Position numbers and translations under genes: made by a program
The notes under the pieces: model-generated
Seen by the model: the letters and a program-made list of their open reading frames with translations, nothing else
Told to the model about the DNA's origin: nothing
The model's database searches: none
Assembly: GCA_018902385.1 (NCBI GenBank)
Contig: JABSSW010000011.1
Span: 682,001-746,000, forward strand
Source of the DNA: Physcia stellaris
Lineage: Eukaryota; Ascomycota; Lecanoromycetes; Caliciales; Physciaceae
Direction of reading: 5' to 3'
Length of the DNA stretch: 64,000 bases
In this document: piece by piece, positions 1 to 10,321 of the stretch
Numbering within the stretch: the stretch's first letter is position 1
Layout of the letters: each line of letters starts with the position of its first letter

Positions 1-389
1 TTATACTTACTTGTTGGTCTGGGGGGGTCGGTGGGAGAAAAAGCAGATAGGTACTGGAGTAGATATAAATGATTTTCTAATCACTTTTGGAATGTCTTGG
101 GTCTTCGTCTTGTTCTGTTTGATTCATAATGCCGAATGTGTATTCGTAGTGCTCGCCGACTCTAAATTCTAACATGCAGGCTATGTACGATTTATGCTCA
201 TCATAAGTAGGCGTTTCGTGAATAGGGGAATCTAAGGATCTGCTTTTTCGAGGGATACTGAGAATCATACTCAATGTATTCCTCCCGCCCTGTTGTACAC
301 ACCGCTATCAAACAAACCCCCCCAACCTCTCTCCAATCGCATGCCGCCGAACCAAATATCATACCTCCACACCCTTCTCCGTCCACCCC
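1..389. other. Left edge, no gene recognised
   Basis: I see no convincing coding sequence here. Short open frames exist on both strands but are low complexity or lack any family signature. The stretch is probably the 3' flank of the acidic-protein gene that ends at 390. Confidence 0.4.
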
Positions 390-2968
390 CTAGCTGGCTG
401 ACTCACGTTTCAGCCTCAACGCATACTCGTCAACATAGCGCTCGAGTAACGCGAGGGGATCTTCTTCCTCTTCGTCTTTGGTCGCCAGACGGGCGATCTT
501 GGAGGGAGGGCGGATGGGGTAGGAAGGCTGCTTCGGATCTTTGGGCGCGGAGATGCTTTTGGGGGGGTTGAGGTGGGTGGGTGCGAGGGGGACAGGCTGG
601 CTGGATGTCGGTGCTGAAGTGAGTGGATGAGGCGGATGGGCTGGCGGTTCGCTGGGGGAGGTTAGTGGGCGTGGTTTGGGTGGTGGTGAGCGTATTACTT
701 ACCTTGCGTTTCGTGCCAATGGTCGCTTGGATATGACTGGGGAGCTGACCACTCTTTTCGGAGCTTGGGGAAGAGTTAGATTGTGATTCGGACTGCTTGC
801 TTGAGTTGGCTGATGAGTGGCTGCTGGCGTATTTGGGCTTAGGATCTTCGTGTATTTCTTGATCTTCTTCTCCTTCTTCTTCGTCTTCTTCATCTTCATC
901 TTGTTCTTCTCCTTCTCCTTTTTCTTTTCCTTCTCCTTCTCCTTCTCCTCCATCTCCTGCTGCTTCTCCTTCATCTTCATCTTCATCTTCTTCTTCTTCT
1001 TCATCTTCATCTTCATCTTCTTCTTCGTCTTCGTCTTCTTCAAGATCTTCGTTTTCATTATCTTTTTCTGTTTCTCCGTCGACGTGTGGAGTTTGTTTTT
1101 TGGATGGCAAGGCTCCGTGGATCCGTGAGGTTGTTGCTTGTTGTGTTACGCTTTTCGATGCGTCGATAGCGGCCGCGTTCGAAGACACTCTACTGATAGC
1201 CGGGACCGGGATACCGTTGTCATGCTCGGCCTCACCTTCCGAAGAGCTCTCGAGGTCTTCGTCGTCGTTTGCGTCTGAAGAGCTTCGCTGATCTCCTTGT
1301 TCATCGCTCGCCTCCGAAGAGTTCTCATTTTGCTGTTCGTCATCTTCTTCGTCACTTGCGTCCGAGTCTTGCCCAGAATTGTTACTTGAATCTTCTTGAA
1401 TGATCGTTGATGTAGTATTGCGCGTGTCTACAATTATCTGTCCGATAGCTTCCGGAGGTGCTATGGAAATGGACTGGTTGACTTCAAACACTGCCACCAC
1501 CGACCTATTAGGTCTCGCCAGCGTGCGCCCGAAAAATGGAGGAGTGCGCTCGAAGGTAATGAAGTACTTTGCGTCTCGGTCACCAGTCCAACTGATCACG
1601 CACCTTGACGAGAAGCCCGATCCCCAGAAGTAGGAGTTCAGAGCGTCCAGGAGTTCCCCAGCTGTAATGTGATAAGCCGCCTGAAACGCCCAAGTGATGT
1701 ATCGTCTCGGCGTTGCAGGACACATCTTCTCGACACGCTCTATGCCTGACACGGTTTCAGGCCGAGATAAAGTCTGATAGGCGTTGTCTCGATGATGGGA
1801 GTTATCATATGCAAGAACGATCGTTTTGCGATCATGCTGGAGAAAAGCATTAGCTAAACCTTTGGTCCTCAGAAAAATAACCTGCTCGAAAACCTGCGCT
1901 GGATTCGCTTGTTGATTTTTCCTGGTAGACAGGGCGATTGAAAGGGCACAGTTTTCAGATGACAATGCCGTTTGAGAGTGCCTCAGAATTTGAGAAGAGT
2001 GGCGTATCTGACTGGATAGGGATGTAGCAATGTAGACTTCCTCTTGCGCTCCAATCTCGTAGTGGATTAAGAACGGCTCTGTGCTGCTTTGACCATCGGC
2101 TTTACGAGTGGACTGGTCAGTGTTTCCATTGAGTAATTCAAGTATTCCGTTCCGGGACGTAGGAACTGGCTCTTCAGAACGTTGACCTTCGGCCGGTCGT
2201 TTTCGGAAATTCAACTCAATGAAGCAGTCGCACTCACTAGACTATACACAAATAATGTCAGTATGTAGCTATAGCGATGTCGATTTTCATGGTAGATGTA
2301 CCATACCCATCTTCTGTAAGTCGACTTGAATCTTTTACTAGACCCTGGGAAACCCTGGACAGCAAATTCTTTCAAAGCCTCGTCAAGTATCTTATCGTTG
2401 ATAATCTTGCACCCCACACCTTTATTATCTGCTAGGAATTTCTTTACGAAGACTCCAATTTCAAACTCAAACCCTTGCCGTCCGATTTTTTTGAACAGCG
2501 AAGGATTTCTAAGTTCTGGAAGGATGTACCTGTTGCCTCGGAAATTGAAAGCCAGTCGTTCAGCTGGGTTTGTTGATATCAGTTTGGGCGAGGGTACAGC
2601 TGGCAAATTTTGTCTCAAAAAGCTTCCCAAAAGACGCCACTCGTAGGATATTTCTCGGGCCCGCGTGGAGGACTTGATAAAAACAAGTGTCAGTGCTCAC
2701 GGTTACCTTCAAAATTCCATCCACGTACCGGCTTGCCAATGATCACGAAGGGTATTGCACTTGGGGCCTCCGAGATGAGGAGCTGGTGTTGCTCCGCAAT
2801 ATGGCACACAATCTGCTTTACGTTGTTGGGACTGAAGCGTTGCCAGGGAGTGGTGGGGTTCGCTTGGAACAATTCGGCCACGAGAGTTCGAGGGGAGGCT
2901 GCTTCAATTTGCGCCCTGTCAAGAGCTGGAAGCTGAAACGATGTGTTATCTGTGGTGGTGAACGTCAT
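390..2968 (-). CDS. Hypothetical acidic protein, 4 exons
   Basis: I do not recognise this protein. My model is complement(390..596, 703..2232, 2307..2672, 2729..2968), about 780 aa. It starts at the ATG at 2968. Donors GTACGT (2728), GTATGG (2306) and GTAAGT (702) keep the frame open. The N-terminal 200 residues are folded-looking (segment YEWRLLGSFLRQN; later RGNRYILPELRNP). The middle has a long Asp/Glu tract (about bases 890-1080) flanked by Ser-rich linkers. The last exon switches frame and ends in a charged helix-like segment (DPLALLERYVDEYALRLKRE). An unspliced reading would instead end near 430 in low-complexity Pro/Arg sequence, so I prefer the spliced end. Acidic tracts like this are common in chromatin or nucleolar proteins, but no domain proves it. 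The first two introns are fairly secure; the last is less so. Confidence 0.6.
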
Positions 2969-4243
2969 CCTGGGCTGTGGTCGATGGTACTTGCTATCTG
3001 GGGCTCATAAATTGATGATTAGAACGATCCACAAATGGATTTTCAGAAGGAAGGCAGGTTGATTGTATCGTTCAAATAAAACACGCGTAGTATCTTGTGT
3101 TAAACTGGCTCAAAGCCGGGTATTGGCGAACAACACTCGGATTTGGCCTCTTAAGCTCATCTGCTGGACAGAAACTGGCATTGCGTGACAGCTTCAATAT
3201 CCCCTGGTCTAGTAGCAAGTGATGCTAAATCTTGTCATGCACCGACAGATCTGCGATTACCCGACTTGGGACAAAATTAAAAGATGATTTTATCTTCATG
3301 TCGTCTTCATATGCGTGATCTCAAAAACGGGTACGCGTTTTGTCATAACGAATATGTTAATGACGATGCATCAGAGGTAAGATAGTATCACACCACACCA
3401 TGGGATAGCTCGAAGCCGGACCAAAGTGTATTGATGTCTGCATACCGCACCGTGCAATCATTTTGCTTAACAATTTCATTCTGATATACACCTGATGACC
3501 CATGCTTTTGAACGAAGGAATAAATGCAGGGAACTTTGTGCTTGCGAAGAATACTTTATCTGTAAGAAGACCCGGTAAGGCCCCGCGATTTGAACAATCG
3601 AGAATGGGATGCATGTATGTACACGAAGAGAAAGGGTGATAAACTACTCCTCTACATCATTATCCTTAAGGGGCGCAGAGTCAGCCTGAATGACAGAAGA
3701 TCAGCAACGACGTCAATCCTGAGGCACCTAGAAATAGAGCTTTTTCAGCACCAGGGGCCATGCGTCAACCGCGCGGCTATCAGCTCTGCCAAGGCCCCGG
3801 TACCGGCTCACTCCACACTGCGGCTTCCTCTCTTGAAGCTGAGAGAACAGTCATCATCTTCGCAAGACTTGTGGTTGGAGGATTGTTGAGTAAATTGAGG
3901 CGTCCATTATCGAAACGTTATCTGGAAACAGGCGCGGTAAACGCGCTAATCCGGGGTCTGTGCGAAGAAGTCAAGTTTAAGTCTCACATTTGTCTGATCG
4001 TAGCTTGAGGATGAGCAAACGGCCTTTAAGCAATAAACCCTGATGGGTTTGAGCATCGCCAGCTTCTGCAATTGCTCATTTAATTGACCTGTTAAGGTGC
4101 AATTTCCTTACCAGGCAAGAAGCTCTTCATTCTATGAGCTCATGGACATTGACGTGTGATAACGAGTCCTCAGAGAGCGCGTCTTGACTTTGTCGACTTC
4201 AGTTCCCGAATTGTTTGTTTCAAAGAGTGCCGTGATTTCAATA
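2969..4243. other. Intergenic stretch with one MITE
   Basis: It holds MITE copy 1 (3200..3405) and otherwise no supported gene. The sequence from about 3420 to 4240 may be the 5' region of the LINE-like element whose ORF1 starts at 4244, but I see no defined 5' end. Confidence 0.4.
3200..3405 (+). mobile_element. MITE family 1, copy 1 (forward)
   Basis: A 206-bp element with inverted ends (TCCCCTGGTCTAG at the left, reverse complement of TCCCATGGTGTGGTG at the right), flanked by TA on both sides. Its interior carries the family landmarks: ATTACCCGACTTGGGAC, a CATGTCGTCTTCATATG stretch, and GGGTACGCGTTTTGTC. It has no coding capacity. The TA target duplication points to mobilisation by a Tc1/mariner-type transposase encoded elsewhere. 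Confidence 0.85.
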
Positions 4244-6502
4244 ATGGCTGAGTCAACCTGGCCAACTCTGCGCATCGGCATTCCTAATAACATATCGGAT
4301 CATGCTACCTGCCTTCAAAACGACTTTGAAGAGGTCCACAAATCCTTACAGACTATTGGCGGCACCGTTGTCCCGCGTCATCTCTTTGAGATCTTGCACA
4401 GGTCGTACTCGAGGCTATGTGCTAAGCTGAACATTGAGAGAGAGGAGAGGAGCTCCCACAACATTGCCCTGAGTGCGAATGCAAAGTGTGAAGAGCATCA
4501 CGAAGGGCCACTTCCAGTGGCCCTTACCGCTTGTGAGGAGGACGACACTGGTGTACATCAGGTCCCATCTACCAGCACTAGTGATAGGAAACGCAACAGT
4601 CAGACTAACCAGCAGCATAACCCTGAATATGTTACTGATCTTGGAGAGCAAGAGCAAGCCCAGAGACCTAATACAGAAACTGGCGAGCCGACGAGCGAAA
4701 AAAGTGACCAGCATCGACGATCACATAGCGAGGCCAGCAGCTCATGCGTTGTCCTGAGAACCCAGAACCCTGAACCCGATTGGGGGCAAACAACCGGCAT
4801 TAATCACCGCGACGAAACCCTCCGAAAGGCGATGGTAGAAGCAATGCACCAATCTAAATTTTCCATCAGCCTCGGAGTTGACTCGGACGTCCTCACCGAG
4901 GAGAAGGATCGAGAAAGCCTCCTTCGGCATTTTGAGATTCTCCGTGCTGTTGACATGTCACTGGATATCTACGATGCGATCAATGAGGATCCTGCCATAC
5001 TCGATCCATCCTCGCTATGGATATGTTACTCTAAGATAACGAGGAAGAAAAATCTTCAGATATTTGTGAGCAGCGCTCAAGACCTTTCACGATTGGAGGC
5101 CTCAGATTATTGGAAAACACGTCTGGCGACCAAGTCAATCACGAACATACGGAGAAAGGACCCTTCCGCTTTCCCTAGTTTGGGAAAGGGCGAACTTCCA
5201 TCTGCTATCCTTAAAAATGCCAGTATCTTGGCTTCAGTCAGGACGATGGATGTTAGCAAACCAGTCGTAGGCTTGGATCCGGATAAGCTAGGTCTTGTGG
5301 TACGAACGCCCTGGAAGTATTCTAAACAGGAGCATAAAGGGAAAAAGCCTGGTAAGATACTTGCAATGGTTCGAAGCGTAATCAACGTGGATCCGGCGCT
5401 GAACATGAACTGGGTGACTGCTGCAAGGTTGACAAAAACAGATGATGTCGGGCTGCTGGTGACCGACAAGCAAGCCTTGAATATGCTGTTGCTGGACAAA
5501 GAGTGGAAAGTTAGGCTCAGATCACAGCTTGGAAATGGACAAGCGATCTTCAGAGTTCTTATGAAAGACGTGCCGGTTTCTTCCTTAATCTCTTGTGGAT
5601 TGGGCAGTAAGAGGAATCGTTCAATGTTTACCCGCCATATCGAACTCTGTAATTCTACATTCGGTGGCAATGTCATCCGGACCATCAATCTTGCCCCACA
5701 AGTTTCAAATGAGGGACTGGGGAAGTCATCAATTATAATAGACTTCAACAAGCCCGAACCGGCTAATCGAGCTCTGACTCAAGGCCTTATATGGGATGGC
5801 GAGAGATACGACTGTGTGCGATGGTTCGAGGGCGACGTGTTCGAGCAATGTTATACATGTCAAGCTTTTGAACACTACGAAATGGAGTGTGGTGGCGAAG
5901 TTCGTTGTGGGAAATGTGCAGGAGACCACCACACAATTTACTGCAACGAATCATTCAGTAAATGCGTCTTCTGCAATGGTGCGCATGACTCAACAGACAG
6001 TAATTGCCCTTCACGACTTCACCACGAGGCTCAAGCCAAGTTGGCTGTACCGCCGAAACTCCCCTTCAAGTCTGCGGGCGACATCCCGAAACCGACGAAG
6101 GAAATGGCAGTAAAAACCCACAAACACAAACGGCAGCCGAGACCACCCAATCCACTCCCAAGGCGGAAGCTGAAGAAGATGGCCATTTCTCGAGTGGGCC
6201 AAGTGGATCATGACACGGCCATGTCAGACTGGCTGGGAGGTGTGGAATTCTCCAAGGACTCCGCTGAGCCAGCTGCCCCGAAGAGAAAAGCAGCCGAACC
6301 TCTCGAAGTCATTGCCGGCAATATGCAGCGCACTGCTACTGCTAAGAGGATCAAGAGAGAAGAAGCCGAAGAAGATCCCATCCAGCAGTACATCCGGGAA
6401 AACGGGGCCATCCCCTGGCCACCTTCACGCGAAGAGAGAACCGTTGACACCATGGAAGCTCTGTCACGAAGACAACGACCTGGGAAGAGTAACGCTACTT
6501 GA
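4244..6502 (+). CDS. LINE-type ORF1 (gag-like, zinc knuckles)
   Basis: An uninterrupted 752-aa frame, taken from the first in-frame ATG (4244). The C-terminal third holds three zinc-knuckle-like motifs: CYTCQAFEHYEMEC (CX2CX4HX4C), CGKCAGDHHTIYC (CX2CX3HX4C) and CVFCNGAHDSTDSNC (CX2CX3HX6C), followed by a basic tail. This series is typical of ORF1 proteins of fungal Tad-clade non-LTR retrotransposons, which bind the element RNA. The N-terminal 200 residues are polar and probably disordered. The middle (about 230-500) is folded and would correspond to the ORF1 nucleic-acid-binding core. No endonuclease or reverse transcriptase follows; instead a 49-bp tandem repeat begins about 110 bp downstream. 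It is therefore either an ORF1-only copy of a LINE or a host-retained gag-like gene. Confidence 0.75.
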   Translation: MAESTWPTLRIGIPNNISDHATCLQNDFEEVHKSLQTIGGTVVPRHLFEILHRSYSRLCAKLNIEREERSSHNIALSANAKCEEHHEGPLPVALTACEEDDTGVHQVPSTSTSDRKRNSQTNQQHNPEYVTDLGEQEQAQRPNTETGEPTSEKSDQHRRSHSEASSSCVVLRTQNPEPDWGQTTGINHRDETLRKAMVEAMHQSKFSISLGVDSDVLTEEKDRESLLRHFEILRAVDMSLDIYDAINEDPAILDPSSLWICYSKITRKKNLQIFVSSAQDLSRLEASDYWKTRLATKSITNIRRKDPSAFPSLGKGELPSAILKNASILASVRTMDVSKPVVGLDPDKLGLVVRTPWKYSKQEHKGKKPGKILAMVRSVINVDPALNMNWVTAARLTKTDDVGLLVTDKQALNMLLLDKEWKVRLRSQLGNGQAIFRVLMKDVPVSSLISCGLGSKRNRSMFTRHIELCNSTFGGNVIRTINLAPQVSNEGLGKSSIIIDFNKPEPANRALTQGLIWDGERYDCVRWFEGDVFEQCYTCQAFEHYEMECGGEVRCGKCAGDHHTIYCNESFSKCVFCNGAHDSTDSNCPSRLHHEAQAKLAVPPKLPFKSAGDIPKPTKEMAVKTHKHKRQPRPPNPLPRRKLKKMAISRVGQVDHDTAMSDWLGGVEFSKDSAEPAAPKRKAAEPLEVIAGNMQRTATAKRIKREEAEEDPIQQYIRENGAIPWPPSREERTVDTMEALSRRQRPGKSNAT

Positions 6503-6612
6503 GCCCATCTTTTTAAATTTTAGTGGGATTGGAGGGTATGATTAAGAACTGGGCGTTCAGCGGTACTGAGTGGGAAAATCTTATGGGTAGCACGAGCGCT
6601 GTGCATGCGAGC

Positions 6613-6795
6613 ATTGCTATTTGGAGTGTACGGCTACGGACATCGCACTTACACCTACGGAGTTCAGACTTACAGTGGGTTCTAATTCGAGCATACCTTA
6701 CAGCGACGGAGTTTAGACCTACAGTGGATGGTAATTCGAGCATACCTTACAGCTACGGACTTCAGACATACGGCTACGGAGCTACGACCAAAAGT
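6613..6795 (+). repeat. 49-bp tandem repeat after ORF1
   Basis: About 2.5 imperfect units with a 49-bp period. Units begin near 6662 (GTTCAGACTTACAG), 6711 (GTTTAGACCTACAG) and 6760 (CTTCAGACATACGG), and each contains AATTCGAGCATACCTTACAG or a remnant. Short CTACGGA motifs flank it. It may be the 3' tail of the LINE-like element. Confidence 0.7.
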
Positions 6796-7188
6796 AAAGC
6801 ATAATTCATGCCTCGGGCTACTGATGACAAGCAGGGCGTTAGGAGGGTATCTGCTATTGTGCTTTATTGCTTTGTTTATGAGATACCCCAGCATGGCTCA
6901 TTTGTATCTTAGGACGCAGAAGAACCTGCAGTATACCATCATGATTACATGGCGATTCAAAGCTTCTCCATATCCAGAGCCGTCTGAAGCTTCGCAAACA
7001 CGCAAGGAAAGCCGGTGAATGCCATCGAAGCGAAATGAGAGACCTGTGTCTTCTGTACTTGTTACCTCCTTTCAATCCATTGTGAGGAACAAGTGATAAA
7101 TGTTTGCATTGTAGAGTATCTGCCATACAGTCATATGCTTTAACTCCATATGCTCCATCTCCCCTCTTACTTCCCCTTCCCGTCGCAC
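6796..7188. other. Intergenic, no gene recognised
   Basis: Sequence between the ORF1-associated repeat and the 3' end of RSM23. I see no coding or RNA signature. Confidence 0.4.
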
Positions 7189-8751
7189 CTAAATCCTCAT
7201 CCCAACACACCCTCTCTCCAACTCCCCCACAATACCGCCCCCACTGAGACTCCACTTCTCACCCACCAGCCCCTCATCAACATCCTGTCTCAAGATACCC
7301 GACTGAGCCCAATACTCCATCAGGCCTTTGGCTTCCGCCTTCGAGAGCCCTGGGAGGCGGTGGACGTCGATTCTAGTATTATTATTATTACTTGACGATG
7401 ACGACGGAGGACTGAAGACATCGAGGACACGCTGATCGTAGTGGTAGAATGGATTCGGCGTTACTGGTGAAGGGTGGTAGAAATCTGCTCCCGGAGATGG
7501 CTGTGAAGGGTTCGACGAGGAGGAAGCCTCGAGTCTTGCGAGCGCCAGGTCAAGAGAGGGGTTTGGTGGGGCATTCGATGCTGATGTTGCTGCGAGGACG
7601 AGGCCTCCGTTCGGTAGCGGAGTTGCGCCGGACAGATAGCCCATGAAGCAGCTCACGAGCGCTAGGTCGTGGGCGTGGATCGGTTTGAATGTGCTGGTCA
7701 TGTATGCGGTTTTATCTTTCATTGCGTGTGCGAGGGCGTCGATGCTGAAGAGGAGGGGTGGTCGCTTTTGGTCTGCTGTTGCTGTGCTTGAATTTGGCAG
7801 TGTGAGTTCTGATAGAAGTAATTGGAAAATGGGCCACGCGATTTCAGGATCTGAAGCACCGAGACCGGCGAGGAGAGTTAGAGAGATGTTGGATTGGATC
7901 GGTATTGGGAAGTTGGAGGGCGGTGTGGCCGAGAGTTCGAGTTTCTCGAGATGAGGGTTTGCTTTTGAGATTTGGGAGAGGAGTTTGGCGGTATAGGTCT
8001 TTTGGACGAAGAGGGGAGGAGAGGTTCCGGGAAGAGGGGAGTAGTCGCAATGGCCGATTGTAAGTTCTTGCGCTGTATTATCGGTGAGCTAGGCTCGGGT
8101 AGATAATCATGCAGAAGAGCGAAGTGAGGATATACCTTCTGGGATATTTATGACAGTCCAGCCCCGGAGGAAGGCAATTGTCATTGCTTGCAACGCCATC
8201 AGACTCTTTCCACTCCCTCTCTCGCCCACGAGCACTCTCCTCAAAGTATTGCCTTCAGTCTGCAGCTCCCCAAGCAGCTTCCCGTACTGAAGCGTCTCGT
8301 TCCGTACAAGCATCCCAGGCTGTCGGAAGAGTCCCCACGCCTGGGTCGGCTTGAAGGCTTCGACAGCCCTCAATTGATCGACCACTTCCCCCGGTATACT
8401 TAGTACGTTCCCCTTCAACTCCTCTGTACGCAGGCTCTCAACGCTGAACTGCTCCAACCCAGCCACTGGAAGGGCATTGGTGTTTGATAAGACCACGCGC
8501 TTACGGTATGCCTTCCGTTCTCCAGGTGCAGGACGCTTAGCTTTTACATCTGTCTTAGGTGTTTGTTTCTTCTTTATGAAGGTTGTTCTCGCGCCGCGTT
8601 GGGGGACGGGAGTGGTTACTTTTGCGAGGGCGGAGGTACTGGTTGAGAAAAGGGCGGTGGAAGCTGGTAAGCGCGTTTGAGGGAAGAGGAAATATGGTAC
8701 AGCGGACTCAGGAGCCCTAGAGAGGCAGCGCCAGCAAGGCTGAAGAGACAT
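7189..8751 (-). CDS. RSM23: Mitochondrial small-subunit ribosomal protein mS29 (DAP3 family)
   Basis: The model is complement(7189..8072, 8136..8751), 499 aa. One 63-bp intron (donor GTATAT, acceptor ACAG) joins IPE to AQELTIGHC. The protein has a mitochondrial-type N-terminus rich in Arg, Ser and Pro. A Walker A motif GERGSGKS lies at about residues 176-183, followed by the DAP3/mS29 core (MALQAMTIAFLRGW). Family members are GTP-binding components of the mitoribosomal small-subunit head and are needed for mitochondrial translation. The start at 8751 was chosen over an upstream in-frame position because it begins the presequence-like MSLQPCWRC. Length fits fungal homologues. The gene is divergent from RRS1, with 208 bp between start codons. 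Confidence 0.9.
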
Positions 8752-8959
8752 TGCTGAGAATTTGGCCGGGAGAAGAGGTTGCTGTTCGTTTCGGGTTCCA
8801 GAGTCGTGAAGTACTCGAGGAGAATTAGACGGAGCGGACAAATTCCGTTGCTTGGTCGAAAAAAGCTGGAGCCCCAAAGCTTCGCCCGCCGTACTCCGTA
8901 CATCTGCAAAGTCCAATTGACGATCTTCTCAGAAAATTCAAAGCCCCCGCCACGCAGCA
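8752..8959. promoter_or_regulatory. Shared divergent promoter RSM23/RRS1
   Basis: Only 208 bp separate the two start codons, which point away from each other, so the two ribosome-related genes (mitochondrial ribosomal protein; cytosolic ribosome biogenesis) probably share a bidirectional promoter. I see no clear TATA box. The functional coupling is inference. Confidence 0.55.
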
Positions 8960-9678
8960 ATGGACATGGAAACGGAGACACCAGTAGCTCCCACAAACAA
9001 TCTCCCAGCCGCAATCACCGCCCTCGAAGACTCAACCTCGAAACCCGAACGACCGTAAGTTTCCCATTCAGCGCCCTTCCCCTCAGTTACTTCTCTACTA
9101 ACCGTCAGTGCAGATCCATCCTCGTAGAAAAGCCCATCCCCTACACCTTCGACCTCGGCAATCTCCTCTGCAACGACAGCAACCCGCTTCCGCCCTCACC
9201 CTCCGAAGCCCTCATTGCCTCCACAGCACGCGACACCGCCCAAGCGCTCATCAACCAACTCCTCACCACCTGTCCCATCACTTCCTCCCCCTCAGCCGGC
9301 GTGCTTATGAACCTCCCACCCTGCACCACGCCTCTACCTCGAGAAAAGCCACTTCCTCCTCCGAAAACGGAGACAACGTGGGAGAAATTCGCGAAGAAGA
9401 AGGGGATAAAGGATAAGTCGAAGGGGGAAGGGAAGATGGTGTATGACGAGGCGAAAGGGGAGTGGATGCCGAAGTGGGGGTACAAGGGACGGAATAAGGA
9501 TGGAGAGGGCGAATGGATTGTTGAGGTTGATGAGAAAAAGGAGAAAGCGTTGGAGGCTGGGAAGGAGGTTCGAGGGGAGGGAAGACGGGCGAGGGTGGAG
9601 AAGGTGAGGCGGAACGAGAGGAAGCAGAGGGCTAATGAGAGGAAGGGCAGGAAAGGATTGGATGGTGGCGGCGGGTGA
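8960..9678 (+). CDS. RRS1: Ribosome biogenesis regulatory protein Rrs1
   Basis: The model is join(8960..9054, 9114..9678), 219 aa. The single 59-bp intron (GTAAGT...TGCAG) splices within KPERPSILVEK. Family hallmarks are visible: TFDLGNLLCNDSNPL, then LINQLLTTCP, LPREKPLPPPK, TTWEKFAKKKGI, and a very basic C-terminal tail. Rrs1 works in the nucleolus with Rpf2 to recruit 5S RNP to pre-60S particles. Length is close to the usual 200 or so residues. The start is the first ATG of the frame (MDMETETP). The downstream half is unusually G-rich on the coding strand, which reflects the Lys/Glu/Gly tail. Confidence 0.93.
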
Positions 9679-10321
9679 AGAAGAGACTGAGTAAAGGATT
9701 TGCTGAAAGTGCTGGCTGGGTTCCGCGGGCCCTTAGGAGTCGAGATCGAAGCTGTATTCCCACGACAACGATGTCAATGAACGAGTCGACGATAACGTGG
9801 CAAGGGTGACTTTTGAGGGAAGGAAAAACATATTACTCTGATACAATGATTCGGATGCGTCACGACAATCCTTCACGGCGTCGTCGCATGTACGTACTTG
9901 AAAAAGGTCAGATACCAGAGAGCAGACTGTAAATAGAAAATGTTGGAATGTTTTTCCCTTCGTCCCTATCGTACATGAAGTCTCGAAACCCTGATTAAGA
10001 AGAACCACAAATGCAGTCAGCGCCAATTACCACGAATAAGCGCCCAATACAGATTAGCCAAAGTAAGTCGGCTTCACACTCTCATGTCGCAAATTTAATT
10101 CAAATCCGTCCCGCTAACTGGCGGGCAATGATGGGGTATAGGTACGAGTACAAAGTCAAAACATCGACTTCCGGATCGGTCATTAGTTCAGCACGTTCCA
10201 GTTTGTGCGTGAGATGAAATTCCTAGGTGGGAAAATTGTACAATCGCCTCATCTGAGAGAAGCTGCAGTCCGATAGAACGCTGTTAGATAGCAGGCCGTG
10301 CGTAAATATGACGGAATGCAA
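9679..10321. other. Intergenic between RRS1 and the RhoGAP gene
   Basis: No supported gene. It is the convergent 3' flank of two genes. A 97-codon minus-strand frame (9733..10026) has no recognisable features and was rejected. Confidence 0.4.

Noticed and set aside
699-1128. Long Lys/Glu-rich and Phe/Ile-rich frames in two other frames over the acidic tract
   Set aside because: They are by-products of the GAA/GAT repeats that encode the acidic tract of the minus-strand gene.
9733-10026. 97-codon minus-strand frame downstream of RRS1
   Set aside because: No motif, no promoter signal, and ordinary composition for a chance frame.
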